NCBI RefSeq assembly: GCF_000758165.1
Contig: NZ_JNUP01000064.1
Coordinates: 186,001-250,000, forward strand
From: Spirochaeta lutea
GTDB taxonomy: Bacteria; Spirochaetota; Spirochaetia; DSM-27196; Salinispiraceae
Direction of reading: 5' to 3'
DNA length: 64,000 nucleotides
Below are positions 8,600 through 17,788 of this stretch, piece by piece (position 1 is the stretch's first letter; each line of letters starts with the position of its first letter). A model generated the notes under the pieces. The model had not been told where the DNA came from and ran no database searches. It saw only the letters and a program-made list of their open reading frames with translations. A program made the position numbers and the translations under genes.

Positions 8600-9691
8600 T
8601 TAAAAGGTGAGAGTCAGGTGGATGGTAACCTGTCCGTCGCTTTCCGACCGGTTTACGAAGCTTTCGAAGTTGATGTTCACCTTATTGCAGGCCTCGCTGA
8701 GGTACGACAGGTAATACAGCCCCAGATTCATGTTCTCCTGAAAGTCCGGGCTAGAGTCATAAAAATCTTTGAGGCTCTTGCCGGAAATATTGGTGGTGAT
8801 GCGGCTGTTAATCTTCTGTTTTAAATCATCAAAGCTGGATTTTTGATTTGAAAGCATGAGGTGCATTCGTGCGCGATCCCCGGCCTCGGGGCGTTTTTTA
8901 TTCATACGAAGCAAAACATAGATGTTGTCATCCTGGAGAAGCCGGGAATATTGGCTGGTGGCGTTAGTCATGCTCATGTTCATGAGCAGCTCGACTACCA
9001 TGAGGGCCAGGTATTCGGGTATGGAGGATCGATCCATGGCGGATACCAAGAACCGCTGGATTTCCCGGATTAATTGGAAATACCCTGTACTGCCCCGGTG
9101 AATGGTAAGAATAAAGAAGATGAGGGGGTTTAGATTATCCAGAAACTTTTCCGCAAGAAAGGTATTTATTCGTTTTTCGGTATCCTGAAGATGCTCGCTT
9201 TTCTGAATTCGCTGCACCACGGGTCGCAAGACAAGGTTTTTAATCTCGTTTATGGCTCCCTCGTTCTTTTCCAGAACATTCTTGAGTACTTGGCTGTTTA
9301 TCTTTGTTTTATAATCGATGGGGTTTTTTACATTATGCCGGTTCCAGGTTTTGATGAGATCTGATTCAACGACACAGCTAAAAACCGTGGTATCGTACTG
9401 CCGGTAGAGCATGCCGTAGGTCATCAGTTTTATCAGATCGATGATTTCCTTGCGTTTTGAAACAGTGTTGTTCAAGGGAAGTTCAATCTTGCTCAGGTAG
9501 CCGAGGAGCTGCATCCGCTGGATGGTTGCCGGTGAGAAGTCCACTACATGGATGCCGAACTCTTCCACCCCATCGGAAAGCCGAAACCGGCTGATACGCT
9601 TTCCCTGGTTGGTGAAATAATGCACGCCGTCTTCGGTAAAAATGAGGCGCATGGGAATGTCGATTATACCTTTGCGTGCTGACATATTCAT
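8600..9691 (-). CDS. conserved-looking hypothetical protein, 363 residues
   Basis: I do not recognise the family. The protein is soluble, has no signal peptide or membrane segment, and is rich in Leu, Ile, Asn and Lys. An N-terminal beta-like part (PMRLIFTEDGVHYFTNQGKR) is followed by a helical middle. The C-terminal third holds ALMVVELLMNMSMTNA and ends GQVTIHLTLTF, which faintly recalls the helix and last strand of GHKL-type ATPase folds; no ATP-binding Gly boxes are visible, so this is only a thought. The ATG at 9691 has no strong ribosome-binding site. It stands alone between element copy A and the NAD synthetase gene, on the same strand as both neighbours. The frame and length make it a confident gene. 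Confidence 0.8.
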   Translation of the reverse strand: MNMSARKGIIDIPMRLIFTEDGVHYFTNQGKRISRFRLSDGVEEFGIHVVDFSPATIQRMQLLGYLSKIELPLNNTVSKRKEIIDLIKLMTYGMLYRQYDTTVFSCVVESDLIKTWNRHNVKNPIDYKTKINSQVLKNVLEKNEGAINEIKNLVLRPVVQRIQKSEHLQDTEKRINTFLAEKFLDNLNPLIFFILTIHRGSTGYFQLIREIQRFLVSAMDRSSIPEYLALMVVELLMNMSMTNATSQYSRLLQDDNIYVLLRMNKKRPEAGDRARMHLMLSNQKSSFDDLKQKINSRITTNISGKSLKDFYDSSPDFQENMNLGLYYLSYLSEACNKVNINFESFVNRSESDGQVTIHLTLTF

Positions 9692-9783
9692 AGGATTGCT
9701 GTTATTTCATACTATCTCAGCCTTCTGGAGAGTGCAAGAAGCTCTTTGGAATTTCGAATAATTTGTCCAATCGTCCCGGTTTA

Positions 9784-11445
9784 TTAATCCTGACTTCGAA
9801 GCTCATAAAAACTCCGCGCGATGGGAATCCGCCGGCCGGCTCCGAAGGCTCGGGGACTTACTTTTAGAACCGGCGGCGCCTGTCGGCGTTTATACTCCGA
9901 TGCAGCCAGGAGCTTCAGAACCTGGTCAACCGCCTCCTCGGGGAGTCCCTGGGCAATGAGTTCAGTCCTGGTCCGGTGTTCGATGATGAATCCCTTGAGA
10001 ATCTCATCAAGAATTTCGTATGCCGGCAGGCTGTCCTGATCCCGTTGATCCGGTCGCAGTTCCGCGGAAGGGGCTTTGGTTATAATTGCTTCGGGGATGA
10101 TTTCAATGTCCCTGTTAAGATGGCGGCAGAGCTGGTACACCTCGGTCTTAAAAAGATCTCCGATGACCGCCAGACTACCGGCCATATCTCCATAGAGGGT
10201 GCAATACCCCACGGCCAACTCTGACTTGTTCCCGGTGGTTAATACCAGGGAGCCGAACTTATTGGAGTAGCCCATGAGAAGCAGACCGCGGATTCTCGCC
10301 TGGATATTTTCCTCGGCAAGATCGGGTTCCCGCCCCTGAAAATGAGGCTCCAGGGCCTGAGTAACACTGGAATACACCGGCTGAATCGGGATAGTTGCCG
10401 TTTCTATTCCCAGACGCCGGGCGAGTTCCAGGGAATCATCAATACTTCCCTGGGAGCTGTACTGGCTTGGCAGCAGGAAGGCCGAAACCCGTTCAGGTCC
10501 GAGGGCTTGAACTGCCAGGGTAAGCACCAAAGCTGAATCGATTCCGCCGGAAAGGCCAAGGTGAACCCGGGAAAAACCGGTCTTCTTTAGATAATCGGAT
10601 ATGCCTAATCGAAGGGCCTGGGCGATTTCCTCGTATCGGTCCACCCGGAGCTCCTGGGGTTGATTCTGGCGGAAGGGTTCAACAATAGAAACGTCCCATG
10701 CAAACCCCGGGCTTTGGTGAATGAGTCGTCCCGTCCCGTCGGTAGCCAGGGAATTGCCGTCAAAGATAAGACTATCGTTTGCACCCACGGTGTTAACATA
10801 CACCACCGGAACACCGGATCCTCGCCCGATCCGTTCCATGAGGGATAACCGAATCCGGGTTTTTTCCGCATAAAACGGGGATGCCGAAGGTACGACGATG
10901 AGCTGTGCGCCATTATCCAGAAGGTGCTTGACCGGATCGATGGGATACCGGGTAAGAACATTCGGCTCGGATTCCCACCACATATCCTCGCAGATGGCAA
11001 TGCCGATTCTGCAATCCTTGAATTCCACCGGTTGCCATCGATTTGCCGGCGCGAAATATCGAGCTTCATCGAATACATCGTAGGTTGGGAGAAGGGTTTT
11101 TGCCTGGCGGTGAATTATTCTGCCCTGGTGAATCAGGGCGCAAACGTTTTGTAATGACTTCCCAGCAAGTTCGGTGGCTGTGTCAACATAGCCCACGATT
11201 ACCCCCATGGTTTCGGGAAGCTGCGATTGGAGAACACGAAGATACCGAAGATTCTCCGACACAAACCCGGGATGATCCAAAAGATCCATGGGCGGGTATC
11301 CACATAGGCAGAGTTCGGGAAAAACAATCAAATCTGCACCCTTCTCTGATGCGAGTTTTGATTGAGCGATTATCTGCTGAGTGTTGCCTTCAAAGTCGGC
11401 AATTTTTGGATTGATTTGTCCGATGGCAATCTTTAGGTTGTTCAT
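9784..11445 (-). CDS. nadE: glutamine-dependent NAD+ synthetase
   Basis: Catalyses the last step of NAD+ formation, amidating deamido-NAD+ with ATP and glutamine. The N-terminal nitrilase-type glutaminase domain (residues about 1-250) shows the Glu in FPELCLCGYPP, the Lys in KTLLPTYDVFDE and the Cys in GIAICEDMWW. The C-terminal synthetase domain has the ATP-pyrophosphatase loop HLGLSGGIDSALV and TGNKSELAVGYCTLYGDMAG. I start at the ATG at 11445 (MNNLKIAIGQ), with AAGGAA nine bases upstream. This gives 553 residues, normal for the short two-domain form; the open frame continues upstream but that part is unlike the family. Divergent from the SDR-like gene at 11503. Confidence 0.95.
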   Translation of the reverse strand: MNNLKIAIGQINPKIADFEGNTQQIIAQSKLASEKGADLIVFPELCLCGYPPMDLLDHPGFVSENLRYLRVLQSQLPETMGVIVGYVDTATELAGKSLQNVCALIHQGRIIHRQAKTLLPTYDVFDEARYFAPANRWQPVEFKDCRIGIAICEDMWWESEPNVLTRYPIDPVKHLLDNGAQLIVVPSASPFYAEKTRIRLSLMERIGRGSGVPVVYVNTVGANDSLIFDGNSLATDGTGRLIHQSPGFAWDVSIVEPFRQNQPQELRVDRYEEIAQALRLGISDYLKKTGFSRVHLGLSGGIDSALVLTLAVQALGPERVSAFLLPSQYSSQGSIDDSLELARRLGIETATIPIQPVYSSVTQALEPHFQGREPDLAEENIQARIRGLLLMGYSNKFGSLVLTTGNKSELAVGYCTLYGDMAGSLAVIGDLFKTEVYQLCRHLNRDIEIIPEAIITKAPSAELRPDQRDQDSLPAYEILDEILKGFIIEHRTRTELIAQGLPEEAVDQVLKLLAASEYKRRQAPPVLKVSPRAFGAGRRIPIARSFYELRSQD

Positions 11446-11502
11446 CCGCGATAATTCCTTTCCCTTGACCGCTGGTTTTGGTACCGGTAGACTCACTGTA
11501 TC

Positions 11503-12159
11503 ATGAATCCCGTATACCTGATAACAGGATCCCAGGGTCCGTTTATGACCTTCCTCGTGAAGTATCTCCTGGAACAAAACGCGCAGGTTTGGGCTCCTCC
11601 GGGACAACCCGAAGCGCAGATTATACCCCCCAAGGGAACCGAGGAGGCCTTTCATCCCCTTGCTCAGATTCCCCGGACCCCCTTGGCCGCCCGGGCGTTG
11701 ATGCTGGATTTTAAGAATAATCAACGTACCCTGGATTACCATTTGCATATCTACAATCCAGCCGTCCAGGGAAAATCTCTCGGAGAGATTTCTGCAACGG
11801 TCATTGATCAGAACATTGATACGTCCATCAAGGGGCTGGTCTTTCCCTTACGAGAGTCCCTTACCTACATGCTCGCCCAGGAATCCGGAAGTGTAGCATT
11901 GGTGATTCTCGGTGGGATGAATACCATCTTCCCGCCTCTACAGAGCATCGGTTACGGAGCTGTACAGGAGGTTGGTCGGTCTCTCTTTTCCCTCTATCAG
12001 AATGAGGGAATTGCCGTCCGTGGTTTTCAAGCGCCGGCGGATGTTGATTATGGTCTGTATTTAGATTACATATCTTCGGTTCTTCGGGAAAATACCGGAA
12101 AGACCCGGGGAAGATGGAATAAGTTTAGTGGAAAAACAGGCCTGTTCGGCCTTCGGTAA
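11503..12159 (+). CDS. degenerate short-chain-dehydrogenase-like protein
   Basis: The 218-residue product begins NPVYLITGSQGPFMTFLV, a Rossmann-like first strand and turn in which the later glycines of the TGxxxGxG motif are lost. A later segment resembles the SDR core: VALVILGGMNTIFPPLQS followed by GYGAVQEVGRSL, where an active SDR would have Tyr-x3-Lys and this protein has Tyr-x3-Gln. The fold is therefore probably SDR-like but the dinucleotide and catalytic motifs are damaged, so it may be non-enzymatic or not bind NAD(P). It is transcribed away from nadE with 57 bases between starts. The family link is a pattern match by eye. Confidence 0.6.
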   Translation: MNPVYLITGSQGPFMTFLVKYLLEQNAQVWAPPGQPEAQIIPPKGTEEAFHPLAQIPRTPLAARALMLDFKNNQRTLDYHLHIYNPAVQGKSLGEISATVIDQNIDTSIKGLVFPLRESLTYMLAQESGSVALVILGGMNTIFPPLQSIGYGAVQEVGRSLFSLYQNEGIAVRGFQAPADVDYGLYLDYISSVLRENTGKTRGRWNKFSGKTGLFGLR

Positions 12160-12272
12160 ACCCGGGTCTTCTATGAGGAGATGGAGCCTGGTACACGATG
12201 AAAACGTATGAGGCTCAAAACAGGCCTGGTTCCCGGGCTGTATGCAGTATTTCCGGGCTTGAACAGGAAGCC

Positions 12273-12379
12273 TATGGCGCAAAGGGATGCAGCGGTATCT
12301 CTCGGGGCACTACCTCTGGAGTCAGACCCCCCAGGTAGCACCGCATTATCCGGTGTAGTGTACAAACCGTGGCGCGTTA
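12273..12379. repeat. interspersed palindromic element, degenerate copy E (107 bp)
   Basis: The left end TATGGCGCAAAGGGATGCA and the right end TGTACAAACCGTGGCGCGTTA are diverged forms of the family ends. The inner motif TATCCGGTGTAGTGTACA matches closely. It ends 19 bases before the symporter start, so it forms that gene's leader. Its length and the position of the inner motif agree with the other copies. Confidence 0.65.
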
Positions 12380-12398
12380 ATAACAGGAAGGATAGTCG

Positions 12399-13625
12399 AT
12401 GAAATTATGGATACGTCTTTTACTAGGAGCTGCTGCCGGGGTGATACTCGGATGGCTGCTGCCCCTTTCGGGAGGGGACACAGAGTCTTTTTTCCAGGGG
12501 ATTGCCGGCCTCACCATTAATATCGGCCGGTATATTGTGTTCCCCTTGGTGTTTTTCAGTGCGAGTATCGCAGTGTACGAGCTCTGGTTCGAGGGAAAAC
12601 TTCTCCGTCTTACTGCCTTTGTTCTTCCCGGGATAGTAATTTCCACCGGACTCACAGTGTTGTTCTCCGGGCTGTTCTTTCTCATCTTCCAACCCGAGCG
12701 AATTCCAATCATTATTAAAGAAGGGGATATCCTGGCCCTCCCTGACCCCTTGAGCTTACTTCAAGGTGTGTTCCCGGCGAATCTCTTCCAGGGCTTTGTT
12801 CAGAACAGCAACTATTTGTTACCGGTGTTCCTATTTGCGGTGATTCTCGGGTTTGCCTTCCATTACCATAAAGCCCATGCAGAGCCGAGCCTTGACGTGT
12901 TTGATTCCCTGAGCCGGGTGTTATTCAGGGTGAATTATTACATGGTTGAGTTCATGATACTTGGTTTTGCCATATTAGCCGGGTACAGGGTGCTGCAGAT
13001 TCGGGGATTTGGTGATGTGGAACTCTTTTCCCAGCTTTTTCTTTTGTTGGCTGTGCTGACGGTGTTTTTTGCTGTAATTGCGTATCCCCTGATCTTTTGG
13101 GCTGTTACTAGGATCGCAAAAAAGCCCGGAAACCCCTATAAGCTGCTGGTCAGCAGTCTCATTCCCGGCATTGCCGGTTTATTATCCGGGGATAATTATT
13201 TTACCTACGGATTTCTGGTGAGGACGGGAAAGGAGCAGTCGTTATTACCCCGCCGGGGAGGAGCGACCATCTATCCTCTATCGGTCATGTTTGCCAAAGC
13301 AGGAACGGCAGCGGTTATTGCCGTATCCTTTATGTTGATTCTTCGGTCCTACTCCAGCCTAGAGATTTCTACGGGTCAGTTTTTCTGGGTGATTGCTGCA
13401 AGTATCGGGGTATCCTTTCTTCTGGCTGGAGAACCGGGTACAGGGGTTATCGTGGGGTTGGCCCTGGTTTCATCCTGGTACGGTCAGGGACTTGAGGAAG
13501 GATACCTAATCCTCTTGCCTGCAGCGCCGATCCTTATCGCCTTCGGTGTCTTGTTGGATACCATGGCGGTTGGTTTAATAGCCGGACTCACCGCCAGAAT
13601 TCAGGAGATTGAGTTTAAAAACTAG
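12399..13625 (+). CDS. sodium:dicarboxylate symporter family (DAACS) transporter
   Basis: A 408-residue inner-membrane protein with about eight hydrophobic segments plus hairpin regions. It opens MKLWIRLLLGAAAGVILGWL, the usual first helix of glutamate/dicarboxylate symporters. The serine-rich hairpin and the NMDGT motif of classical GltP are not obvious. ISTGQFFWVIAASIGVSFLL and LLDTMAVGLIAGL sit at the equivalent C-terminal positions, so this is a divergent branch of the family. It would couple uptake of a carboxylate or amino acid to sodium or protons. Preceded by a degenerate palindromic element and followed by a short one. Confidence 0.82.
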   Translation: MKLWIRLLLGAAAGVILGWLLPLSGGDTESFFQGIAGLTINIGRYIVFPLVFFSASIAVYELWFEGKLLRLTAFVLPGIVISTGLTVLFSGLFFLIFQPERIPIIIKEGDILALPDPLSLLQGVFPANLFQGFVQNSNYLLPVFLFAVILGFAFHYHKAHAEPSLDVFDSLSRVLFRVNYYMVEFMILGFAILAGYRVLQIRGFGDVELFSQLFLLLAVLTVFFAVIAYPLIFWAVTRIAKKPGNPYKLLVSSLIPGIAGLLSGDNYFTYGFLVRTGKEQSLLPRRGGATIYPLSVMFAKAGTAAVIAVSFMLILRSYSSLEISTGQFFWVIAASIGVSFLLAGEPGTGVIVGLALVSSWYGQGLEEGYLILLPAAPILIAFGVLLDTMAVGLIAGLTARIQEIEFKN

Positions 13626-13627
13626 GG

Positions 13628-13684
13628 TAGCGCACAATAGGTTGTTCACTACATTGATACCGGTGTACAGCAACCATTGCTCCC
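13628..13684. repeat. short relative of the interspersed palindromic element, copy F
   Basis: Begins TAGCGCACAATAGGTTGTTC and carries GATACCGGTGTACAGCAACC, so both the outer end and the inner GGTGTA motif are recognisable, but the centre is missing and the unit is only about 57 bp. The arms form an imperfect hairpin. It lies between convergent genes (symporter stop 13625, barrel-protein stop 13695) and could act as their shared transcript end. Confidence 0.45.
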
Positions 13685-13694
13685 AAGGGTTAGC

Positions 13695-14447
13695 TTAGAG
13701 GCGGACTTCGAGGCCGAGGTTTACCCAGATAAACAGGGTATCGTAGAAGGGCATGGCCGCTTCATCCCAGGCATGCCAGATGGGGAATTCCGTTTTTATC
13801 ATCCCGATGAATGAAACGGCGGATCCAATGGCGACTCGGGAGCCAAGGCGTACTTCCGGAAAAAACCATCGCCCGCGGGTATGCAAGTCGGTCCAGATAA
13901 TGCCGATTTCATCCTGGGTTGTACCGTCGATGCCCCAGAGGGGGATCCGTAGAATCCCGCTGATTCCTGGACCGAAGAATAGATCAACCGACGGCCCCAA
14001 GCGCAGGGTTATTTCCAGAGGCAGGGTAATCCCTAACCCGAATACCTGGGCAATTGGTCCCAGATTACCCCCGCTTTCGATCTGGGTTGGTACGGCCCTT
14101 CCTACAGATTCAGAATACAGGTACTCATCAGTAAAAAAGTCTAAGGCGGGATTCAAGGCTAATACTGTGGAAAAGGGAAGGCGCAGAGAGATACCGAATG
14201 CACCCAGGATGGGTGAGGTTTCCGCTCCTTGTACGGTCCCCGGTACTGATTGCCCCTGCCAAAAGACCCCCCTGTGAAAGCCTAAGGCCACCCCCGGGGT
14301 ATCGTTTCCCCGGCTTTGAGGTTCCTGAGGCGCGGGGGATTGTTCCACGTCCGGGGATTCATGCTGGGAGAATCCGGCGGGTAGGAGAAGGGACAGGAGA
14401 ATAAGTGCTGTGACAGCCTTAAGACCTGTTTTTTTACCGCGTTTCAT
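13695..14447 (-). CDS. secreted, probably outer-membrane beta-barrel protein of unknown function
   Basis: The 250-residue product has a clear signal peptide (AVTALILLSLLLPAGFSQ, cleavage about residue 28) and a Pro/Gln-rich stretch to about residue 50. Alternating strands with many aromatic and Gly residues follow. It ends in WVNLGLEVRL, with the hydrophobic-alternating end typical of barrel proteins but a terminal Leu instead of Phe. GAGAGGG lies six bases before the ATG. I do not recognise the family. It sits upstream of element copy F and downstream of proS on the same strand. Confidence 0.72.
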   Translation of the reverse strand: MKRGKKTGLKAVTALILLSLLLPAGFSQHESPDVEQSPAPQEPQSRGNDTPGVALGFHRGVFWQGQSVPGTVQGAETSPILGAFGISLRLPFSTVLALNPALDFFTDEYLYSESVGRAVPTQIESGGNLGPIAQVFGLGITLPLEITLRLGPSVDLFFGPGISGILRIPLWGIDGTTQDEIGIIWTDLHTRGRWFFPEVRLGSRVAIGSAVSFIGMIKTEFPIWHAWDEAAMPFYDTLFIWVNLGLEVRL

Positions 14448-14519
14448 GGGGTACCCTCTCAGTGTCCCAGTATACTACAGGGCTGCAGGGATTGCCGGTC
14501 TCCGGTGCATTTTCATGGT

Positions 14520-15974
14520 CTAGTAGGCCTTTGCAAAGACAGCTGCGTACTTTGCCGGCTCCCCGGTAAAGATACAAGTGTTTCCCTGGGCGGTTTCCTC
14601 GTTTCCGAAGGGTAGAACCCGAATGGTGGCCTTTGTTTCTTCTTTCACCCTGGCTTCTACAGCGGGGTCTCCGTTCCAGTACGCTGTTACGAATCCGCCC
14701 CCGCCGTCGGAGTTGAAGTAGGCTTTAAACTCGTCGTAGGTGCTTGCTTGGAAGGTATTCTGATCCCTGAAGGTACGAGCCCGTTGGAGAAGGTTGGATT
14801 GAATTTCTTCCATGAGCTGCTGTACCCGGCCGGCCGCCTCGGCGGCTGGGACTATTTCTTTTTCCCCCGTATCCCGGCGTACAATTACGACCTTCTGATT
14901 TTCCATATCCCGGGGGCCAATTTCAATGCGAACCGGTACGCCAACCATCTCCCACTCGGCGAATTTCCACCCGGGGCTGTTGGAGTCATCCTCATCGATA
15001 ATGACGGTATTGAGTTCATTGCCCAGGGTCTCCTGGAGAGCTGCAAACACTGAGCGGGCATAGGTAAGAACCTGATCTTTATTTTTATTCCGGAAGATTG
15101 GAACAATCACTGCCTTGGTGGGTGCGATCCGAGGGGGAAGGACCAGGCCGTTGTCGTCCGAGTGTGCCATAATGAGTGCCCCGATGAGGCGGGTTGAAAC
15201 ACCCCAGCTGGATGCCCACACATAGTCGAGGGTTCCTTCAGGGGTTTGGTAGGTTACATCAAAGGCTTTGGCAAAGTTTTGACCAAGAAAATGGCTTGTT
15301 CCGGCCTGTAAGGCTTTTTTATCCTGCATGAGAGCTTCAATTGCATAGGTATTGACTGCCCCTGCAAATTTCTCGCTCTGGCTCTTGACCCCGGTTAGCA
15401 CCGGAAGGGCAAGGTAGTCTTCAGCGAAGGTTTTATACACCTCAAGCATCCGGAGGGTCTCTTCTTCGGCCTCCTGGGAACTCGCATGAGCTGTGTGGCC
15501 TTCCTGCCACAGGAATTCACTGGTCCGGAGGAACAAACGTGTTCTTTTTTCCCAGCGTAGAACATTTGCCCATTGGTTGATAAGCAGGGGAAGATCCCGG
15601 TAGCTTTGGATCCACTTTTTATACATGCTCCAGATGATGGTTTCCGAGGTCGGGCGGATTACCAGGGGTTCTTCCAGCTCTGAGCCGCCGCCATGGGTTA
15701 CCACTGCAAGCTCGGGGGCGAACCCTTCAACATGCTCCGCCTCCTTCTGTAGGTAACTCTGGGGAATAAGGAGGGGAAAGTAGGCGTTGACATGACCGGT
15801 TTCTTTAAACATCCGGTCGAGATTGCTCTGGATTTTTTCCCAGAGGGCATAGCCCCGAGGGCGGATGACCATGGAGCCCTTTACCGGGCTGTAGTCGGCT
15901 AGTTTTGCCTGGGTAACAATATCAATGTACCAATCGCTGTAATTTGTGTTTCGGGGTGTAATTCGTTCTGCCAT
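14520..15974 (-). CDS. proS: prolyl-tRNA synthetase, archaeal/eukaryotic-type
   Basis: Charges tRNA-Pro with proline. Class II motifs are visible: motif 1 region [13 protein letters not shown] (about 63-75), motif 2 with [15 protein letters not shown] and [17 protein letters not shown] (about 104-165), and motif 3 near [19 protein letters not shown]. The C-terminal anticodon-binding domain is followed by the extra domain ending in KAY, a Tyr end characteristic of the shorter ProS type without the bacterial editing insertion. At 484 residues it matches that type (about 480). The ribosome-binding site is weak. It appears monocistronic. Confidence 0.95.
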   Translation of the reverse strand: MAERITPRNTNYSDWYIDIVTQAKLADYSPVKGSMVIRPRGYALWEKIQSNLDRMFKETGHVNAYFPLLIPQSYLQKEAEHVEGFAPELAVVTHGGGSELEEPLVIRPTSETIIWSMYKKWIQSYRDLPLLINQWANVLRWEKRTRLFLRTSEFLWQEGHTAHASSQEAEEETLRMLEVYKTFAEDYLALPVLTGVKSQSEKFAGAVNTYAIEALMQDKKALQAGTSHFLGQNFAKAFDVTYQTPEGTLDYVWASSWGVSTRLIGALIMAHSDDNGLVLPPRIAPTKAVIVPIFRNKNKDQVLTYARSVFAALQETLGNELNTVIIDEDDSNSPGWKFAEWEMVGVPVRIEIGPRDMENQKVVIVRRDTGEKEIVPAAEAAGRVQQLMEEIQSNLLQRARTFRDQNTFQASTYDEFKAYFNSDGGGGFVTAYWNGDPAVEARVKEETKATIRVLPFGNEETAQGNTCIFTGEPAKYAAVFAKAY

Positions 15975-16028
15975 GGGAGCATAGTATTTTTTTTACTCTG
16001 TATTGTCCAGCAAGTTACCCCGGGAGAA

Positions 16029-16724
16029 TTACCACACTTTTACGGTTTCTACCATGTACCGTATGGAAGCACCATTGGTATCCTGTTGCATGACCTTCTC
16101 CACAACCATGATGACGGATTTTTCGTCGGGACTGAGGATCACTTGTTTGAGTCGGTAGCTGGAGACGCCTCTCCGGTAGAAGTCGGGAATGCCTACCGTG
16201 TAGGCTCGCACCTGGCCGTCTTTAGGGGTTGCAGTCAGCTGAATATGGAATGCCGCCTCGCTTTGAGGGGATTCTTCTGAGGTGGTTCGGGCTGTCTGTT
16301 TTAGGTGAAGATCGTACTGCGTCTCGGTATTAAAATCCCTGAACCGGATCTGTTCCTTGGGAATATCCCCGTTAATATACAGATACACCAGCCGGCCTTG
16401 GGCGGTATGATCGATGGACCATCGCTGTACCAAGGGAGTTACGGTATGCAGGAGATTATACAATGCGCCGCTTCCATCTTGACCGAGGCTGACAGGATGT
16501 TGGGGTTCATAGGAGTGTACACCCTGAGATGTAAATTCGTTTTGTGCAACATCGACAAAAAAGATGGAAGCAAAGGGGATGGAGGTGTTTTTATCGATCC
16601 CGTATTGGCCAAAAACAAAGGTTTTTGAATCCTGGGAGAATCCGAGATTTACGTAGTGGGCAATGTCGCCGCCAAAGAGAAGGCTCGGAACTATAAGTAG
16701 TGCAAAAAGTAAACATCGTTTCAT
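16029..16724 (-). CDS. secreted protein resembling DUF2259, function unknown
   Basis: I start at ATG 16724 (MKRCLLFALLIVPSLLFGG) because GGAGGAA sits at the right distance; the open frame extends five codons further into that site. The signal peptide should be cut near residue 19. The rest is a soluble beta-rich domain with FSQDSKTFVFGQYGIDK near the start and LSPDEKSVIMVVEKVMQQDT near the end. This recalls the DUF2259 predicted secreted proteins of treponemes; that link is from memory of the pattern and is moderate. Divergent from the membrane protein at 16827 with about 100 bases of promoter space. Confidence 0.7.
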   Translation of the reverse strand: MKRCLLFALLIVPSLLFGGDIAHYVNLGFSQDSKTFVFGQYGIDKNTSIPFASIFFVDVAQNEFTSQGVHSYEPQHPVSLGQDGSGALYNLLHTVTPLVQRWSIDHTAQGRLVYLYINGDIPKEQIRFRDFNTETQYDLHLKQTARTTSEESPQSEAAFHIQLTATPKDGQVRAYTVGIPDFYRRGVSSYRLKQVILSPDEKSVIMVVEKVMQQDTNGASIRYMVETVKVW

Positions 16725-16826
16725 GGATTGTTCCTCCAATTAGTTTATCGTATGCCCTGGCTGAATCTAAAGGGTTTTTTTACACCCGTACTAGCGAAAC
16801 CTGCCGTTTCTGATATAGTATGGGGT

Positions 16827-17657
16827 ATGACGCTCCGGGTTAGGAATACGATCCTCTATTGTATAGCTGCAGCAGTGTTTGGTGTAGCCGTTTCTTTGAT
16901 AGCCTTGGCTCCGAGGATTGTATCCTTGTTTCAGGTGTTGTCCCTGTCCGAGCGGGTGCTGCTGTTCTCCCGGAGCTTCGGGGAGTGGCGTGTTTACCAG
17001 ACTCAGCTGAGTGTGGTGTTATTGTCTATGGTTGCCCCTCTCCTGGTTAGCGTTCTGGGGTACCTGGGGTTCCTCCGGTTCTTTCGAAAGATTACTGGAC
17101 CGTTGATCTTTTTCTTCTTTATTTTCCTGGGGAGTTTGGTTTTTGAAACCCTGCCGATATGGACGCTTTTGGCGCGAATGAACCGTGAACCCCTGGGCCT
17201 TATCGCAGGCCTGACCAGGCTGCATACCTTCGGATTAATTCTCGGCGGAGCCGCCTTGTTTACAGCGGGGTTATACACTGCCGGTGTAAAATATCAGTAT
17301 CAAGGCGGGGCATTAATCATTACCCTCGGGGTAGCCGGCGGACTTTCCTATCTATTACCCGTGGATGTATCTGTGATGGCCAGCAATTTTTTGGCAAAGG
17401 CTGGATTATCATCAATCGTGTCTCTCGTCCTGGTCTTTTTAATGGCGGCAACCCTCCTGAACTTTTTTAAGAGCAGTTTGATGAACCAGTCGCCGGGAGA
17501 CATGGTATACGGATTTTCTGTGGTTGGTATGATGGCCGGGCGGTGGATGATCCACTCCAGTCCAAACGTGTGGATGCTGGTGGTCGGGGTGGTGCTGCTT
17601 ATTACTGGATCTGTGGTATATGCCCGCCGAGTGTTCCGAGCCTATCTTTGGTATTAG
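16827..17657 (+). CDS. multi-pass membrane protein of unknown function
   Basis: From the ATG at 16827 the product is 276 residues with about seven hydrophobic segments, including YCIAAAVFGVAVSLIALA near the N-terminus and VWMLVVGVVLLITGSVVY at the end. Short loops carry Arg/Lys. No transporter or enzyme motif is evident. I prefer this start because the upstream extension is not hydrophobic and begins within the neighbour's ribosome-binding region; the local GGGG is weak support. Convergent with the dolichol-kinase-like gene. Confidence 0.65.
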   Translation: MTLRVRNTILYCIAAAVFGVAVSLIALAPRIVSLFQVLSLSERVLLFSRSFGEWRVYQTQLSVVLLSMVAPLLVSVLGYLGFLRFFRKITGPLIFFFFIFLGSLVFETLPIWTLLARMNREPLGLIAGLTRLHTFGLILGGAALFTAGLYTAGVKYQYQGGALIITLGVAGGLSYLLPVDVSVMASNFLAKAGLSSIVSLVLVFLMAATLLNFFKSSLMNQSPGDMVYGFSVVGMMAGRWMIHSSPNVWMLVVGVVLLITGSVVYARRVFRAYLWY

Positions 17658-17788
17658 GTTGGTTTCTAGTGGGCAAGCAGTGTTCCCTGTTTTACCCGGC
17701 TTTAGGGATACGATAGTGTACCACCGGTTCAGCATCGCGTATCATCAGGACCGGGCTTTTAATTGCGGATTACAGAGAAAATCTGTGA

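Noticed and set aside
11446-11748. N-terminal extension of NAD synthetase
   Set aside because: It runs antisense over the start of the SDR-like gene and adds about 100 residues that the family does not have.
17668-17720. TAGTGGGCAAGCAGTG resembling an element end between convergent genes
   Set aside because: It has a possible left end and GTGTACCACC further on, but no matching right end; too diverged to call.
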